Program-made: the position numbers and the translations under genes
Shown: positions 14,139-14,456 of the stretch, in pieces
Position numbering within the stretch: position 1 is the first letter of the stretch
How the letters are laid out: the number at the start of each line of letters is the position of its first letter
The notes under the pieces: model-generated
Told to the model about the DNA's origin: nothing
Database searches by the model: none
What the model saw: the letters and a program-made list of their open reading frames with translations, nothing else
Origin: an uncultured Coriobacteriaceae bacterium
GTDB taxonomy: Bacteria; Actinomycetota; Coriobacteriia; Coriobacteriales; QAMH01
Assembly: GCA_902796975.1 (NCBI GenBank)
Contig: CADBRF010000032.1
Span: 1 to 14,456 of the forward strand
Length of the DNA stretch: 14,456 nt
Direction of reading: 5' to 3'

Positions 14139-14249
14139 GCGACCGTCTCCGGGCGCCCCCAGGGCCGCATGGCGGGAGGCCTCCGTCCGGCAGAAGGGCG
14201 TCCTCCCCGCCGCGCGCTGACGCGCGGGGGACGTGATGGGACCGCGAAG
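14125..14249 (-). other. 23S-5S spacer with GC-rich hairpins
   Basis: This spacer of about 125 nt holds no tRNA or gene that I can see. It has hairpins CGCGCG-CTGA-CGCGCG (14211-14226) and CGCG-AAGA-CGCG (14243-14254), the latter beside the estimated 23S end. It also contains the 5'-side arm of the stem that brackets 5S. These probably take part in rRNA processing. Confidence 0.6.
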
Positions 14250-14456
14250 ACGCGAGGGGCTCGGCCGGTTAGTGCCGCTGGGCTGAGGCGGTCGCCCGCC
14301 TTGCGCCTGCGGCCTATCCACCTCCTGGTCTGGGAGGGGCCTTACCAAAGGGAGAGCTCATCTCGGGGCCGGCTTCCCGCTTAGATGCCTTCAGCGGTTA
14401 TCCGTCCCGGACGCGGCTACCCGGCGGTGCCGCTGGTCGACAGCCGGCGCACCGGA
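14250..14456 (-). rRNA. rrl: 23S ribosomal RNA, 3'-terminal part
   Basis: About 200 nt of the 3' end of large-subunit rRNA are present; the rest lies beyond the window. On the minus strand the conserved GCTGAAGGCATCTAAGCGGG is followed by GAAGCCGGCCCCGAGATGAG, GGTAAGGCCCCTCCCAGACC, GGTGGATAGGC and the closing CACTAACCGGCCGAG. This order is characteristic of the domain VI end of bacterial 23S. The exact 3' end is estimated as about 14250 and would need pairing with the 5' end, which is out of view. Confidence 0.95.

Noticed and set aside
13868..14384. Open frames of 100-153 codons on both strands across 5S and the 23S end
   Set aside because: They are Pro/Arg/Gly-rich translations of GC-rich structural RNA and spacer.

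Overview
The window looks like core chromosome from a high-GC Gram-positive bacterium, most likely class Coriobacteriia (the Atopobium/Olsenella/Collinsella/Eggerthella side of Actinomycetota). This assignment is inference. It rests on the TsaB-RimI-TsaD triple fusion, a Coriobacteriia-like gene order, actinobacterial-style GroES/GroEL and very GC-rich rRNA spacers beside moderately GC-rich genes. Every gene I can support lies on the minus strand, so transcription runs from the high coordinates to the low ones. I see no transposase, integrase, CRISPR array or phage gene.

In transcription order, the right end holds the 3' part of a 23S rRNA gene, a GC-rich spacer, a 5S rRNA gene bracketed by a perfect 13-bp complementary pair, and a strong intrinsic terminator with a 16-bp stem. 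A long, tightly packed gene train follows: glmS (TTG start, fixed by the catalytic Cys2), acpS (4-nt overlap), nnrD (17-nt overlap), alr (probably a 4-nt GTGA overlap), a family 4 uracil-DNA glycosylase (1-nt overlap) and tsaE (7-nt gap). After about 100 nt come a membrane-anchored J-domain protein with a polyglutamine tract, a HlyD/MacA-like adaptor and the 766-aa TsaB-RimI-TsaD fusion.

An AT-rich intergenic region then carries the likely groES-groL promoter, with no CIRCE or HAIR element that I could find. groES, groL and a hairpin terminator follow, then tRNA-Asp(GTC) with its own promoter and terminator, a PaaI-type hotdog thioesterase, a potentially structured 190-nt leader, and the N-terminal part of a DHA2-type drug exporter cut by the window edge.

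Functionally, glmS and alr feed peptidoglycan precursors (glucosamine-6-phosphate and D-alanine), acpS activates acyl carrier protein, nnrD repairs hydrated NAD(P)H, and the glycosylase repairs uracil in DNA. tsaE and the fusion protein supply most of the t6A37 tRNA-modification machinery; TsaC/Sua5 is not in the window. GroES/GroEL and the J-domain protein are chaperone functions. This is largely housekeeping DNA. The points of real interest are the triple fusion with its divergent acetyltransferase module, the J-domain/adaptor pair, terminal extensions on AcpS and Alr, the unexplained groESL promoter, a possible structured leader before the exporter, and the 5S bracketing stem. I found no clear new multi-gene system.
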